64,000 nt of DNA from Motiliproteus sp036964625 (GTDB taxonomy: Bacteria > Pseudomonadota > Gammaproteobacteria > Pseudomonadales > Balneatricaceae). The translations under genes and the position numbers were made by a program. Of the stretch, positions 36,012-45,421 are shown in pieces. Numbering within the stretch: position 1 is the stretch's first letter; every line of letters begins with the position of its first letter. The stretch covers positions 21,232 to 85,231 of the forward strand of contig JBALTG010000003.1 of assembly GCA_036964625.1 (NCBI GenBank), read 5' to 3'. The notes under the pieces were generated by a model. The model worked only from the letters and a program-made list of their open reading frames with translations, made no database searches and was not told the DNA's origin.

Positions 36012-37673
36012 TTAGACCTTTTCAGTCTGTCCCTGTTCTTCCTGCTGGCGTAGCAGGAAGCGTTGCAGCTTGCCGCTGGCGGTTTTGGGCAGGTCGCTGA
36101 CAAATTCGATCTCGCGAGGGAACGAATGGGTCGACAGGCGCTTGCGCACGAATTGCTGCAGCTCTTCGGCCAGAGTAGGCGTGGGATCCAGCTCGGGACG
36201 GATCACCACGAACGCCTTGACGATTGAACCGCGCTTGGTGTCGGGCTTGGCGACCACGGCGCTTTCGGTGACAGCCGCATGCTCCAGCAGGGTGTTCTCG
36301 ACGTCTGCCGGTCCGATCCGGTAGCCAGCGGAGGTGATGATGTCGTCATCGCGGCCGGTATAGGAGTGCGAGCCATCGCCGTTGCTGATCACCATGTCGC
36401 CGGTCAGGTAGTAGTTACCCTGGTAGGGGTTTTTATCGCTCCAGCTATAACCCTGGAAGAAAAACTGCGGGGATTGGGTTAAGTCGACCGCTAACTGGCC
36501 GGTCTCCCCGGCAGCTATTTCATTAAAGTTGTCATCCAGTGCCACCAGTCGGTAACCCGGCAGCGGGTAACCCATGCAGGCGGTGCGCTCGGGGTGCTCC
36601 AAAGCGTGGAAGTTACAAGAGGTCATCCCCGTTTCGGTCTGGCCGTAATGGTCGCATACCGGGCAATCGAACACCCGTTGCATCCAACTGATCACTTCCG
36701 GGTTAAGCGGTTCGCCGGCGCTGCTGGCGATGCGTAGATTGATATCGTAATCAGCGCGCTGCTGCTCGTTGGCCATCAGCAGGCGGTAGGCAGTGGGTGC
36801 TGCGGCCAGATTGGTGATACGGAAGTTTTGTAGAAACGCGTAGGTGTTATCAGCCGTAAAACCGGCTTCGTTGAAGTGGGTGGTGCAGCCCAGCAGCAGC
36901 GGTCCGACCACGGCGTAATAGAGACCGTAGGCCCAGCCCGGATCGGCGACGTTCCAGTAACGATCATCTTCACGCAGGCCGATGGCCAGTTCCATATAGT
37001 TCCAGAACGGGATCAGCGCCCGGGCAGGGACCGCCACGCCTTTGGACTTGCCGGTGGTGCCAGAGGTGAACATCTGCAGGAAGGGATCGTCCTTACCGAT
37101 CTTGACCGGGGTGAACTGATCCGATTGGGATTCGACCGCGGTGCTGTAGATAAAATCTGCATCGCCTGCCAGGGGATCCTGGGCATCAGCCACCAATAGT
37201 GTCCTGGGGCAATCTTTAACATCGGCTAGTTTAGGCCACTGCTCGGGGTTGGTGACGATCAGTTTTGATTGTGCCTGGCCGACGCGATACTCAATGGCGC
37301 CGGAGCCAAATGCGGTAAACAGGGGTTGGTAGACCGCGCCTGCACGCAAGGTGCCCAGTACGGCTACCAGCAGTTCGGGCGTGCGCGGCAGCAGGCAGGC
37401 GACGCGGTCACCTTTGCCGATCCCCTGGCTGCTGAGGAAGTTGGCGAACTGGGCCGAGCGGCGCTGCAGCTCGGCAAAGCTCAGTTCGCCGCTGCTGCCA
37501 TCAACGCGCAGGTAACGCAGCCCGATCTTATCGCCGTTGGCATGACGATCACAGATCTCTTCACAGACGTTTAAGCCGTCGGCAGGATCTGCGCTGAGGT
37601 TGCCGATAAACTGTGATTCGATCTGGGCAACGTCGAACTGGTCGATGTAAGTTTGATGGGTGGGTCGTGTCAT
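36012..37673 (-). CDS. AMP-dependent acyl-CoA synthetase (acetyl/medium-chain-type)
   Basis: A 553-residue AMP-forming ligase. It activates a carboxylic acid as acyl-adenylate and transfers it to CoA. Motifs are the P-loop MFTSGTTGKSKGVAVP, the DHYGQTETGM adenine motif, YYLTGDM, the hinge GRDDDIITSAGYRIGP, and the catalytic Lys in LPKTASGKLQRFLLRQ. The segment NVADPGWAYGLYYAV is typical of the acetyl-CoA-synthetase-like branch, although the real acid is unknown. It is the last gene of a minus-strand operon headed by branched-chain-type ABC genes. Confidence 0.88.
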   Translation of the reverse strand: MTRPTHQTYIDQFDVAQIESQFIGNLSADPADGLNVCEEICDRHANGDKIGLRYLRVDGSSGELSFAELQRRSAQFANFLSSQGIGKGDRVACLLPRTPELLVAVLGTLRAGAVYQPLFTAFGSGAIEYRVGQAQSKLIVTNPEQWPKLADVKDCPRTLLVADAQDPLAGDADFIYSTAVESQSDQFTPVKIGKDDPFLQMFTSGTTGKSKGVAVPARALIPFWNYMELAIGLREDDRYWNVADPGWAYGLYYAVVGPLLLGCTTHFNEAGFTADNTYAFLQNFRITNLAAAPTAYRLLMANEQQRADYDINLRIASSAGEPLNPEVISWMQRVFDCPVCDHYGQTETGMTSCNFHALEHPERTACMGYPLPGYRLVALDDNFNEIAAGETGQLAVDLTQSPQFFFQGYSWSDKNPYQGNYYLTGDMVISNGDGSHSYTGRDDDIITSAGYRIGPADVENTLLEHAAVTESAVVAKPDTKRGSIVKAFVVIRPELDPTPTLAEELQQFVRKRLSTHSFPREIEFVSDLPKTASGKLQRFLLRQQEEQGQTEKV

Positions 37674-37683
37674 TATCTTACCT

Positions 37684-37725
37684 ATTGTTCGTAAGCGATT
37701 GTTCGTAATCGATTGTTCGTAATCG
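37684..37725. repeat. Three 14-bp tandem copies of ATTGTTCGTAATCG
   Basis: Copies at 37684, 37698 and 37712 (the first with one change) fill the spacer between the two ligase genes. They follow the end of the upstream gene and precede the next start by few bases, so copy number would change intercistronic length. Confidence 0.9.
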
Positions 37726-37750
37726 ATCGTTTTGATGCGATTGGTAACTG

Positions 37751-39454
37751 TTACTTATTCAACCCGAGTTCTTCGATGCTGGTTTCGCGCATCTTGAACT
37801 TCTGGATTTTACCGGTGACGGTCATCGGGAAGGCGTCGGTGAATTTAATGTAACGCGGCACTTTAAAGTAGGCGATCTTGTCGCGACAGAAAGCGCGAAG
37901 CTCATCTTCGGTCAGGGTTTCACCGGGCTTGAGGATGACCCAGGCAACCAGTTCTTCACCGAATTTTGGATCGGGCACGCCGGTGACCTGTGCATCGGAG
38001 ACCAGCGGGTGGGTATAGAGAAACTCTTCGATTTCGCGCGGATAAACATTCTCGCCGCCGCGGATGACCATATCTTTACTGCGGCCGATGATGTTGATAT
38101 AACCCTCTTCATCCATCGTGGCCAGGTCTTCGGTGTGCATCCAGCCGTTGCTGTCGATCGCCTTGAGGGTCGCGTCTTCATTTTTCCAGTACCCCAGCAT
38201 GACGCTGTAACCACGGGTACAGAGCTCACCCACCTCTCCACGCGGCACAATCTTGCCCTGCGCATTGACGATTTTGGATTCCAGGTGCGGCTGGGTCAGA
38301 CCGACGGTGCTGACGCGTTTCAGTAGGGGTGCATCGGCACTGGTCTGGGTGCTGACCGGGCTGGTTTCAGTCATGCCGTAGGCGATCTGAACCTCGGACA
38401 TATGCATCTTGTCGATCACCTGCTTCATCACCTCGATCGGGCAGGTGGAGCCTGCCATGACACCGGTACGCAGCGATCCGAGGTCATACTCGGCGAACTT
38501 TGGGTGCTCCAGGATGGCGATGAACATCGTGGGTACACCGTAGAGTGCGGTAGCGCGCTCTTCAGCGACGGTCTTGAGTACGGATTCAGGATCAAACGCA
38601 TCGTTGGGGTAGATCATCGTGGCCCCGTGGCTGACACAGCCTAGGTTGCCCATCACCATACCAAAGCAATGATACAACGGCACCGGAATCACCATCCGGT
38701 CCTGATCGGTAAAGCGCTGGCTTTCGGTAACAAAGAAGCCGTTGTTGAGAATATTGTGATGGCTCAGGGTGGCACCCTTGGGGAATCCGGTCGTGCCGCT
38801 GGTGTATTGGATATTGATCGGGTCATCAAATTGCAGTTGTGACTGGCGCTCGGCCAGTGCCTGATCATCAATCTGAACGCCCTTTTGCTGCAGTTGCTGC
38901 CAGCTTAGCATCCCGGGTACCGGGGTCTCGGACAGGGTGATCAGCCCTTTCATATGCGGCAGTGCCGGTGAGATCAGTTGACAGGGTACCGAGTCCTTGA
39001 GTTCGGGAACCATCTGGTTGAGCATCTCGGTGTAGTTGGAGCTTTTAAACTTGTCAGCGGAGATCAGAAAACTACATTCCGATTGGTTTAGCGCGTATTC
39101 CAGTTCGTGCGGGCGATAAGCGGGATTGATGTTGACCAGAATCGCACCGATCTTGGCGGTGGCAAACTGGGTCACGCACCATTCGGCCATGTTGGGTGAC
39201 CAGATACCGACCCGATCACCGGTGCTGACGCCGATCGCCATCAGCGCCTTGGCGCAGGTATGAACCTGTTGCTGCAGTTCGCGGTAGTTCCAGCGAATTC
39301 CCTGATGGATAGAGATCAGGGCATCGTTGTCGGCGTATTGGTTGGCAATGCGATCGAACATATCGCCGATGGTTTCACCTAACAACGGTGTAGCGCTGGT
39401 GGCGCTGGTGTAGCTGGTGGCGATGGTTGTATTGGAAACGCTGGGTTGGCTCAT
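37751..39454 (-). CDS. Fatty-acyl-CoA synthetase family AMP-binding protein
   Basis: A 567-residue AMP-forming ligase of the medium/long-chain acyl-CoA synthetase group. Motifs are IQYTSGTTGFPKGATLSHHN, IAYGMTETSPVSTQ, GWMHTEDLATMDEEGYINI, GRSKDMVIRGGENVYPREIE and MTVTGKIQKFKMRE. A Thr/Ser-rich leader of about 25 residues precedes the first helix. It and the second ligase downstream could activate different acids, or the product of one pathway. It lies 46 bases after the AhpD-like gene. Confidence 0.9.
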   Translation of the reverse strand: MSQPSVSNTTIATSYTSATSATPLLGETIGDMFDRIANQYADNDALISIHQGIRWNYRELQQQVHTCAKALMAIGVSTGDRVGIWSPNMAEWCVTQFATAKIGAILVNINPAYRPHELEYALNQSECSFLISADKFKSSNYTEMLNQMVPELKDSVPCQLISPALPHMKGLITLSETPVPGMLSWQQLQQKGVQIDDQALAERQSQLQFDDPINIQYTSGTTGFPKGATLSHHNILNNGFFVTESQRFTDQDRMVIPVPLYHCFGMVMGNLGCVSHGATMIYPNDAFDPESVLKTVAEERATALYGVPTMFIAILEHPKFAEYDLGSLRTGVMAGSTCPIEVMKQVIDKMHMSEVQIAYGMTETSPVSTQTSADAPLLKRVSTVGLTQPHLESKIVNAQGKIVPRGEVGELCTRGYSVMLGYWKNEDATLKAIDSNGWMHTEDLATMDEEGYINIIGRSKDMVIRGGENVYPREIEEFLYTHPLVSDAQVTGVPDPKFGEELVAWVILKPGETLTEDELRAFCRDKIAYFKVPRYIKFTDAFPMTVTGKIQKFKMRETSIEELGLNK

Positions 39455-39499
39455 GTTCGGTACCTTGGGAGGTTCATCGGTTAGTGAAAATCAGGACTA

Positions 39500-40108
39500 T
39501 TAACAGCTACCGGCAACAGCAGGGGCTCGGAACAGACTGTGGTACTGCGGATTGGGTGCCATTTCCACGGCGCTGGCAACCCGGTTGGTCATGTTGTAGA
39601 AGCCGGTGATGTTGGCGATGTCCCAGATATCGGCATCGCTGAAACCTGCGTCACGCAGTGCTTGCCGATCGGTCTCGATGATCTGATCGGGCTGACGGGT
39701 CAGCTTGTCGGCAAAATCCAACATCGCCCGTTGGCGTGGCGTTAACTCGGCGGCCCGGTAATTCATCACCAACTGCTCGCCGAGGATCGGATCACCGCTG
39801 TACTGACGCACCGCCGAACCGTGGGCGCTGAGGCAGTAAAAACAGTGATTGACCGAGGACACCACTACCGCGATCATCTCCCGTTCGAGGGGTGACAAAC
39901 CCGATTCGCCAAACATCAAACAGTTGTAGAAATTGGAAAAGGCGTCCAGTTGCTTAGGGTTCTGGCTGTATGCCTGGAGCACGTTGGGTACCATTCCCAG
40001 CTTCTCCTGACAGGTGTCGAAGTAGCGTTGGGTCGGCGCGTCGAGTTGCTCCCGAGTCGGGATACGGAGCTCCAGAGCCGTTAATTTCTGGCTTGAGGTG
40101 TGGCTCAT
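39500..40108 (-). CDS. AhpD-like peroxidase-related protein (carboxymuconolactone decarboxylase family)
   Basis: A 202-residue helical protein. The redox motif is HCFYCLSAHG, preceded by LSPLEREMIAVVVSSVN, typical of uncharacterised peroxidase-related AhpD-fold enzymes; DIWDIANITGFYNMTNRVAS marks the second helical half. The ATG at 40108 has GGAG upstream and is preferred over 40132. The Cys pair suggests a thiol-dependent reductase or peroxidase activity. Its place between a permease and acyl-CoA ligases suggests a role in catabolism of the imported compound. Confidence 0.85.
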   Translation of the reverse strand: MSHTSSQKLTALELRIPTREQLDAPTQRYFDTCQEKLGMVPNVLQAYSQNPKQLDAFSNFYNCLMFGESGLSPLEREMIAVVVSSVNHCFYCLSAHGSAVRQYSGDPILGEQLVMNYRAAELTPRQRAMLDFADKLTRQPDQIIETDRQALRDAGFSDADIWDIANITGFYNMTNRVASAVEMAPNPQYHSLFRAPAVAGSC

Positions 40109-40174
40109 CGTTGCTGCTCCGGTCCGGTTCAAGAGTTCCCCTTAATGCGTTCTTAAGGGTACGCTAAATTAGCA

Positions 40175-41101
40175 TTAGAAGTTACGTTTAACCAGTTTTT
40201 GCAACTCGCCCACCAGGCCGTTGCGGAACGCCAGTACGCAGACGATAAACACCAGCCCCATGATCACATGGACGTAACTGCCCAGTGGACCTGCGGCCAG
40301 AAAGTTCTGCAGGCTCACGATAGTGCCCGCCCCGAGTACCGGGCCCCAGATGGTGCCCATGCCGCCCAGCAGCGTCATCAGTACTACTTCACCGGACATA
40401 AACCAGTGCACATCGGTGAGCGAGGCCAGCTGAAATACCAGTGCTTTGGTCGAGCCGGCAAGGCCTGCCAGAGTCGCGGAGAGAACAAAGGTCATCAGCT
40501 TGTATTGATTAACTTTGTAACCCAGCGAGATGGCGCGTGGCTCGTTTTCGCGGATCGCTTTCATCACCTGACCGAAGGGGCTGTGAACGGTACGGTAGAT
40601 CAGTGCGAAACCGCCGATAAAGACCGCCAGTACAAAGTAGTACATATTGAGGTTGTCGGACAGGTCAACCAGGCCGAACAGTTTGCCGCGGGGGATTCCT
40701 TGGATACCATCTTCACCGCCGGTAAACGGCGCCTGTAGGAAGAAGAAAAACGCCAGTTGCGCCAGTGCCAGGGTGACCATCGCAAAGTAGATCCCCTCGC
40801 GCTTGATCGCAAGTTTGCCGTAGATAAAGCCGATCAGGGCCGAAACCGCGACTCCGGCCAGGATACCGACTTCCGGGGTGAGTCCGTCGACGTTAAGCAT
40901 CAGATAACCGGTAACGTAGGCGCCGCTGCCGAGAAATACAGCGTGACCGAAGGAGAGCAGTCCGGCAAAGCCCAGCAGCAGGTTAAAGGCGCAGGCGAAC
41001 AGCGCAAAGCACAACACCTTCATCAGGAATACCGGGTAGATAGCTAAGGGGGCGACTAGCGCCAAGCCCAGCAACACCAGGTTGAGTTTCATGTTTTTCA
41101 T
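40175..41101 (-). CDS. Branched-chain amino acid-type ABC permease, LivM-like
   Basis: A 308-residue inner-membrane permease of the HAAT (Liv) family. It shows LLLGFAGLLSFGHAVFLGSGAYVTG, the NEPRAISLGYKVNQYKL coupling loop and LLGGMGTIWGPVLGAGTIV. It forms the channel with the LivH-like gene. In this operon the solute may be a carboxylic or aromatic acid rather than leucine, because acyl-CoA ligases follow. Confidence 0.9.
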   Translation of the reverse strand: MKNMKLNLVLLGLALVAPLAIYPVFLMKVLCFALFACAFNLLLGFAGLLSFGHAVFLGSGAYVTGYLMLNVDGLTPEVGILAGVAVSALIGFIYGKLAIKREGIYFAMVTLALAQLAFFFFLQAPFTGGEDGIQGIPRGKLFGLVDLSDNLNMYYFVLAVFIGGFALIYRTVHSPFGQVMKAIRENEPRAISLGYKVNQYKLMTFVLSATLAGLAGSTKALVFQLASLTDVHWFMSGEVVLMTLLGGMGTIWGPVLGAGTIVSLQNFLAAGPLGSYVHVIMGLVFIVCVLAFRNGLVGELQKLVKRNF

Positions 41102-41161
41102 AATTAGCGACCTCAGGTCTTTTAAATCTTTTCAAATGACGATATACACAACTGCTGACGG

Positions 41162-42049
41162 CTACGCTTCTTTACCAAACAGGCCGGCAGGCTTGACCAG
41201 CAGAACGATGACCATCACCAGGAAAATTACGGTATTGGAGGCTTCGGGGTAGAAATACTTGGTCAGGCCTTCGACGACGCCCATCCCCAGTCCGGTAATA
41301 ATGGCACCACCGATGGATCCCATGCCGCCGATAACGACGATGGCGAATACCACGATTAATATGCTCGATCCCATCTCGGGTGAGACCGAATAGACGGGGG
41401 CCGCCAGCACCCCAGCCAGTCCCGCCAGGCCAACGCCGAAACCGAAGGTCAGGGTAACGATCAGCGGCACGTTGATGCCAAAGGCCTGCATCAGTTGCGG
41501 ATTTTCGGTACCGGCACGCAGGTAAGCGCCGAGCTTGGTTTTTTCAATCATGAACCAGGTGCCGGTGCAGACCAGCAGCGAACAGACGATGATCCAGGCG
41601 CGGTAGTTGGGCAGGTACATAAACGGCAGCCGGGTACCGCCTTTGAGTTCAGCCGGGATGGGGTAGGACAGACCTGAGGAGCCATACCAGTGGGTAAAGA
41701 GTCCCTGTAGCACCAGGGCGATGCCGAAAGTTAGTAGCAAGCTGTAGAGGTGGTCTTCGCCGGCGATGGGGCGAACCAAAAACCGTTCCATAATAATACC
41801 CACCACCGCGACACCGATGGGTACCAGCAGTAACGACCACCAATAACTGATTCCCAGGTATTGCATCCCCATCCAGGCAGCGAAGGCGCCTAGCATATAG
41901 AGCGCGCCTTGGGAGAAGTTGATGATTTTGAGCAGCCCGAAGATGATCGCTAGGCCTAGTGCCAGTAGCGCATAAAAGGAGCCATTGATCAGCCCGATCA
42001 GCAATTGGCCGAACAGAGCGAAAAGGTTGAGATCGAAAAAAGTCGCCAT
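41162..42049 (-). CDS. Branched-chain amino acid-type ABC permease, LivH-like
   Basis: A 295-residue permease of the LivH class with LINGSFYALLALGLAIIFGL, INFSQGALYMLGAF, FGINVPLIVTLTFGFGVGLA and GGMGSIGGAIITGLGMGVVE. The ATG at 42049 has AGGTG upstream and is preferred over the GTG at 42055. It follows the binding-protein gene after a 230-base spacer with a perfect stem-loop. Confidence 0.9.
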   Translation of the reverse strand: MATFFDLNLFALFGQLLIGLINGSFYALLALGLAIIFGLLKIINFSQGALYMLGAFAAWMGMQYLGISYWWSLLLVPIGVAVVGIIMERFLVRPIAGEDHLYSLLLTFGIALVLQGLFTHWYGSSGLSYPIPAELKGGTRLPFMYLPNYRAWIIVCSLLVCTGTWFMIEKTKLGAYLRAGTENPQLMQAFGINVPLIVTLTFGFGVGLAGLAGVLAAPVYSVSPEMGSSILIVVFAIVVIGGMGSIGGAIITGLGMGVVEGLTKYFYPEASNTVIFLVMVIVLLVKPAGLFGKEA

Positions 42050-42240
42050 AACCACACCTGAAGGGTTTTCAGACGGAAGCAGAACGCTTCCTTTTTTTAT
42101 TCTTGGGTAATTAAGCTTTCACCCGCAGGAGAAAGCTTGGATGAGGCGGCATTGTTGTCGCTCAACTGTTCATTAACGACGCTGCGCAATGCCTCTCGGT
42201 CCTCTGTGTTTCCGCGTTTACCTTTAACAGGGCGCGGGAG

Positions 42241-42271
42241 GGTAACAAGAACCGTAGCGGTTCTTGTTACC
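42241..42271 (-). promoter_or_regulatory. Intercistronic stem-loop after the Liv-type binding-protein gene
   Basis: GGTAACAAGAACCG-TAG-CGGTTCTTGTTACC is a perfect 14-bp stem with a 3-base loop, starting 8 bases after the binding-protein stop codon. No T-tract follows. Like the aapJ stem-loop it probably protects the upstream message or limits read-through. Confidence 0.85.
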
Positions 42272-42278
42272 GCAGGTC

Positions 42279-43490
42279 TTATTTGGCCAGTGCGAACTCG
42301 CAGCCGCCATCTGCCATCTTCATAAAGGCATCCTCGCCTTTGATGACTTTCTCAATAGCAAAGATGTCGTTTTTGTCTTTACGCTCAGCCGCGGTCTTGA
42401 TCCGTACCTGGAGCATGTCATGCACCATGCGTCCATCTTTACGCAGGTAGCCATTGCGCGAGAAGAAGTCTTCGACCGGCATCTCTTTCATCTTGGCCAT
42501 AACGGCTTTGGACTCATCGGTACCGGCTGCTTCTACCGCTTTGAGGTAGTGCATGGTTGAGGAGTAAGCACCGGCGTGTGGCATGGCAGGGATCTTTCCA
42601 TCCATACGCGCACTGTAACGCTTGGACCAGGCGCGGGTCTGATCATCCATATCCCAGTAGAAACCGGTGGTCAGCTTCATGCCACCCGCGATTTCAGGGT
42701 CTAGTGCCTGCGCGTTAGGGGTGAAAACCAGCAGTCCGGCTACATCGGTGGTCTCGGTGACGCCGAATTCTGCTGCGGTCTTAAGGGCGTTGACCATGTC
42801 GCTACCGGCGTTAGCCAGGGCGATAACATCAGCGCCTGAAGATTGTGCCTGAAGGATGTAAGAGGAGAAGTCGGTGGTGCCCAGTGGTGCGCGCACGCCC
42901 CCTACAACATTACCGCCATTTGCTTTGATAACGCCGGTGGCAACTTTTTCCAGTGCGTGACCGAAGGCGTAGTCAGCGGTGATGAAGAACCACTTTTTCT
43001 TGCCGCCTTGTACCATCGGTTTAACCGTACCGTTAGCCAGGGAGACGACATCGTAGGTCCAGTGAGCATTAAACGGTGAGCAGGCCTTGGTGGTGAAGGC
43101 GTGGCTGGCGGAGGCTGCGATCAGTAGGATCTTTTCTTGATCGGCCATGAATTTGGCCACGGCGCCGGTAACCGAACTGGCGACTGCGCCGTTGATTACG
43201 TCGACCTGCTCCTCCTCAACCCATTTACGGGCGATCACGGAACCAACGTCCGGCTTGAGCTGAGTATCGGCAAACACAACTTCAATCTGCTTTCCCAGCA
43301 CCTTGCCGCCAAAGTCTTCAACCGCCATTTTCACGGCTTCGACGCTGCCTTGGCCTGAGATGTCGGCGTAAACGCCGCCCATATCACCCAAGACACCGAT
43401 TTTTACTTTGTCGTCGGATAGGCTTGCCTGTGCCGCGCCGGTAGCGGCGATCAGGGCGGTAGCCAGTAGTGTTTTGCGCATCGCGTTCAT
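42279..43490 (-). CDS. Liv-type ABC transporter periplasmic binding protein
   Basis: A 403-residue periplasmic protein with a signal peptide cleaved near AQAS (residue 23). The type I fold is visible from VKIGVLGDMGGVYADISGQG, IEVVFADTQLKPDVG, the ITADYAFGHALEKVA segment and the C-terminal DMLQVRIKTAAERKDKNDIF. It belongs to the Leu/amide/aromatic-acid group of HAAT binding proteins. GGAG stands 6 bases before the ATG. Ligand unknown; the operon suggests an organic acid that is later converted to a CoA ester. Confidence 0.9.
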   Translation of the reverse strand: MNAMRKTLLATALIAATGAAQASLSDDKVKIGVLGDMGGVYADISGQGSVEAVKMAVEDFGGKVLGKQIEVVFADTQLKPDVGSVIARKWVEEEQVDVINGAVASSVTGAVAKFMADQEKILLIAASASHAFTTKACSPFNAHWTYDVVSLANGTVKPMVQGGKKKWFFITADYAFGHALEKVATGVIKANGGNVVGGVRAPLGTTDFSSYILQAQSSGADVIALANAGSDMVNALKTAAEFGVTETTDVAGLLVFTPNAQALDPEIAGGMKLTTGFYWDMDDQTRAWSKRYSARMDGKIPAMPHAGAYSSTMHYLKAVEAAGTDESKAVMAKMKEMPVEDFFSRNGYLRKDGRMVHDMLQVRIKTAAERKDKNDIFAIEKVIKGEDAFMKMADGGCEFALAK

Positions 43491-43581
43491 TGTGTTCTCC
43501 AGTTTTATTTTTGTTGTACTATTTTTTATGGGTTGTGCTTAATTGTTGCTTGCTTGGAGCTTAGAGAGTCGTCACGAATGA

Positions 43582-44310
43582 CTAGACCCCCAGGTAGGTA
43601 TTTAATAATTCAGTTTTGGCGACCAACTCGCTGGCGTGGATCTGCTCGACGATATGGCCGTGCTCCATCAGGTAGTGACGATCAGCAATCGGCGCGGCGA
43701 AACGGAAGTTTTGCTCCACTAGGATGATGGTCAGGCCGCGCTCTTTGAGTTGCATCAGCACTTGGGCCAGTTTCTGAACAATAACCGGTGCCAGGCCTTC
43801 GGTGATCTCGTCGAGCAGTAGAATGTTGGCGCCGGTGCGCAAGATCCTGGCCATCGCCAGCATCTGCTGTTCACCTCCGGATAGGCGGGTGCCCTGGCTT
43901 TTGCGTCGTTCCGCCAGGTTCGGAAACATTTCGTAGATCTCTTCAACCGACATGCCGTCAGAGCGGACCACGGGCGGTAGCATCAGGTTCTCTTCTACGT
44001 TGAGGCTGGAGAAGATCCCGCGCTCTTCGGGGCAATAGCCCATGCCCAGGTGAGCGATTTTGTGACTGGGCATATTGATGGTTTCGTGACCATTGATAAC
44101 AATAGAGCCGCTGCGTTTGCCCACCATGTTCATGATCGCTTTCAGGGTGGTGCTGCGGCCGGAACCGTTACGTCCGAGCAGGGTAACCAGTTCGCCCTGA
44201 TTAAGGGCCATATCGATCCCATGGAGGATGTGCGACTCACCGTAATAGGCATGCAGATCGTCGATTCGCAGTTTCTCGCGCTTGGACTGAATTTTCTGTA
44301 CCGGTTTCAT
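43582..44310 (-). CDS. Liv-type ABC transporter ATPase, LivF-like
   Basis: A 242-residue ABC ATPase: Walker A LLGRNGSGRSTT (note Arg in place of the usual Lys after GSG), signature LSGGEQQMLAMAR, Walker B ILLLDEITEGLAP and VEQNF. The Walker A Lys-to-Arg change is unusual, since this Lys contacts the nucleotide phosphates; activity may be reduced or carried mainly by the partner LivG-like site. The start overlaps the LivG-like stop (ATGA). Confidence 0.9.
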   Translation of the reverse strand: MKPVQKIQSKREKLRIDDLHAYYGESHILHGIDMALNQGELVTLLGRNGSGRSTTLKAIMNMVGKRSGSIVINGHETINMPSHKIAHLGMGYCPEERGIFSSLNVEENLMLPPVVRSDGMSVEEIYEMFPNLAERRKSQGTRLSGGEQQMLAMARILRTGANILLLDEITEGLAPVIVQKLAQVLMQLKERGLTIILVEQNFRFAAPIADRHYLMEHGHIVEQIHASELVAKTELLNTYLGV

Positions 44311-45128
44311 GCGCTAGTCTCCGCGGGTTGGCTGCTGGTAGATGGGGTGCGGGACGCTTTAGCGACCGGTTCATCATCGGACGCAACACCCATATAGGCT
44401 TCGCGCACCTGCGGATCGGCAGAAACCTTGGCGTAGTCGCCTTCGGTCAATACGGCACCACGCTGTAGTACCGTGATGGTATCGGAGAGGTCGGCGACCA
44501 CGTTGAGATTGTGTTCAACCATTAAAATAGTGCGATCCTTGCTTACCTTCTTGATCAATTCGGCGACCACGCTGACATCCTCGTGCCCCATGCCCTGGGT
44601 TGGTTCATCCAGTAGCAATAGCTCCGGATCAAGTGCCAGGGTGGTGGCTATCTCCAGCGAACGTTTACGTCCGTAGGGCAGGTCAACGGCCTGGGCGTTG
44701 GCAAAGGGAGCCAGGCCAACTGAATCCAAGAGTTCCATGGCGCGGTCGTTGAGGCTATCCAGGCATTTTTCAGAGCGCCAGAAATAGAGGCTGTCGCTGC
44801 GCATGCGCTGCAGTGCAACGCGCACATTTTCGATTACACTCAGATGGGGGAAGACGGCGGAGATCTGAAATGAGCGGATAACCCCCATGCGGGCGATTGC
44901 ATCGGAGCTCTTATTGGTGATGTCGGTGCCGTTGAATAGAATCTGCCCCCGGGTCGGGGTGAGAAACTTGGTCAGCAGGTTGAATACGGTGGTTTTACCC
45001 GCGCCATTGGGGCCGATCAACGCATGAATGGAGCCGCGTTCGATCTGTAAGTTGACGTCGTCAACTGCTGTAAAACCTTTGAATTCTTTAACGAGATTAC
45101 GCGTTTCTAGGATGATATCTCGGCTCAT
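44307..45128 (-). CDS. Liv-type ABC transporter ATPase, LivG-like
   Basis: A 273-residue ABC ATPase with Walker A IGPNGAGKTTVFNLLT, the Liv-specific Q-loop RSFQISAVFPHLSVIEN, LPYGRKRSLEIATTLALDP in place of the canonical signature, Walker B LLLLDEPTQGMGHED and VEHNLNVV. The C-terminal tail (about 20 residues) is Thr/Ser/Pro-rich and extra. It is the first gene of the operon and faces the divergent hybrid-kinase gene across a 290-base control region. Confidence 0.92.
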   Translation of the reverse strand: MSRDIILETRNLVKEFKGFTAVDDVNLQIERGSIHALIGPNGAGKTTVFNLLTKFLTPTRGQILFNGTDITNKSSDAIARMGVIRSFQISAVFPHLSVIENVRVALQRMRSDSLYFWRSEKCLDSLNDRAMELLDSVGLAPFANAQAVDLPYGRKRSLEIATTLALDPELLLLDEPTQGMGHEDVSVVAELIKKVSKDRTILMVEHNLNVVADLSDTITVLQRGAVLTEGDYAKVSADPQVREAYMGVASDDEPVAKASRTPSTSSQPAETSA

Positions 45129-45267
45129 GGATAGCGTTCCTGACCTTGCTTACCCGTAGTCGGAGGTTCCGTTTCGGGTGTTGTTTTTGTTTTAGTGGCC
45201 AGAGTTAACCGACCGCTTTAACTCCTTGTAACCATTAAACGCTATGAGTGTTTCCGAAATAGGTCTG

Positions 45268-45299
45268 AAATCTAACCAAATGTAACAGTGGTTAGATTT
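45268..45299. promoter_or_regulatory. Perfect operator-like dyad between the liv operon and hybrid kinase
   Basis: AAATCTAACCA and TGGTTAGATTT are exact 11-bp inverse arms separated by 10 bases (AATGTAACAG). It lies about 140 bases upstream of the LivG-like start and about 120 bases upstream of the kinase start. The size is right for a dimeric regulator; the OmpR-type protein encoded at 48308 is a candidate. Confidence 0.7.
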
Positions 45300-45421
45300 T
45301 GTCAGAGCAGGGGTTCTCGCCTTGGCGGTTTGTCGTAGAATGGTCAAGTCCGGCAGATTGCTAGCGTGCATTGATCGCAGTGGTCTTAGTGCGCTACCTG
45401 AATTATAAGAAGAATAAAATC

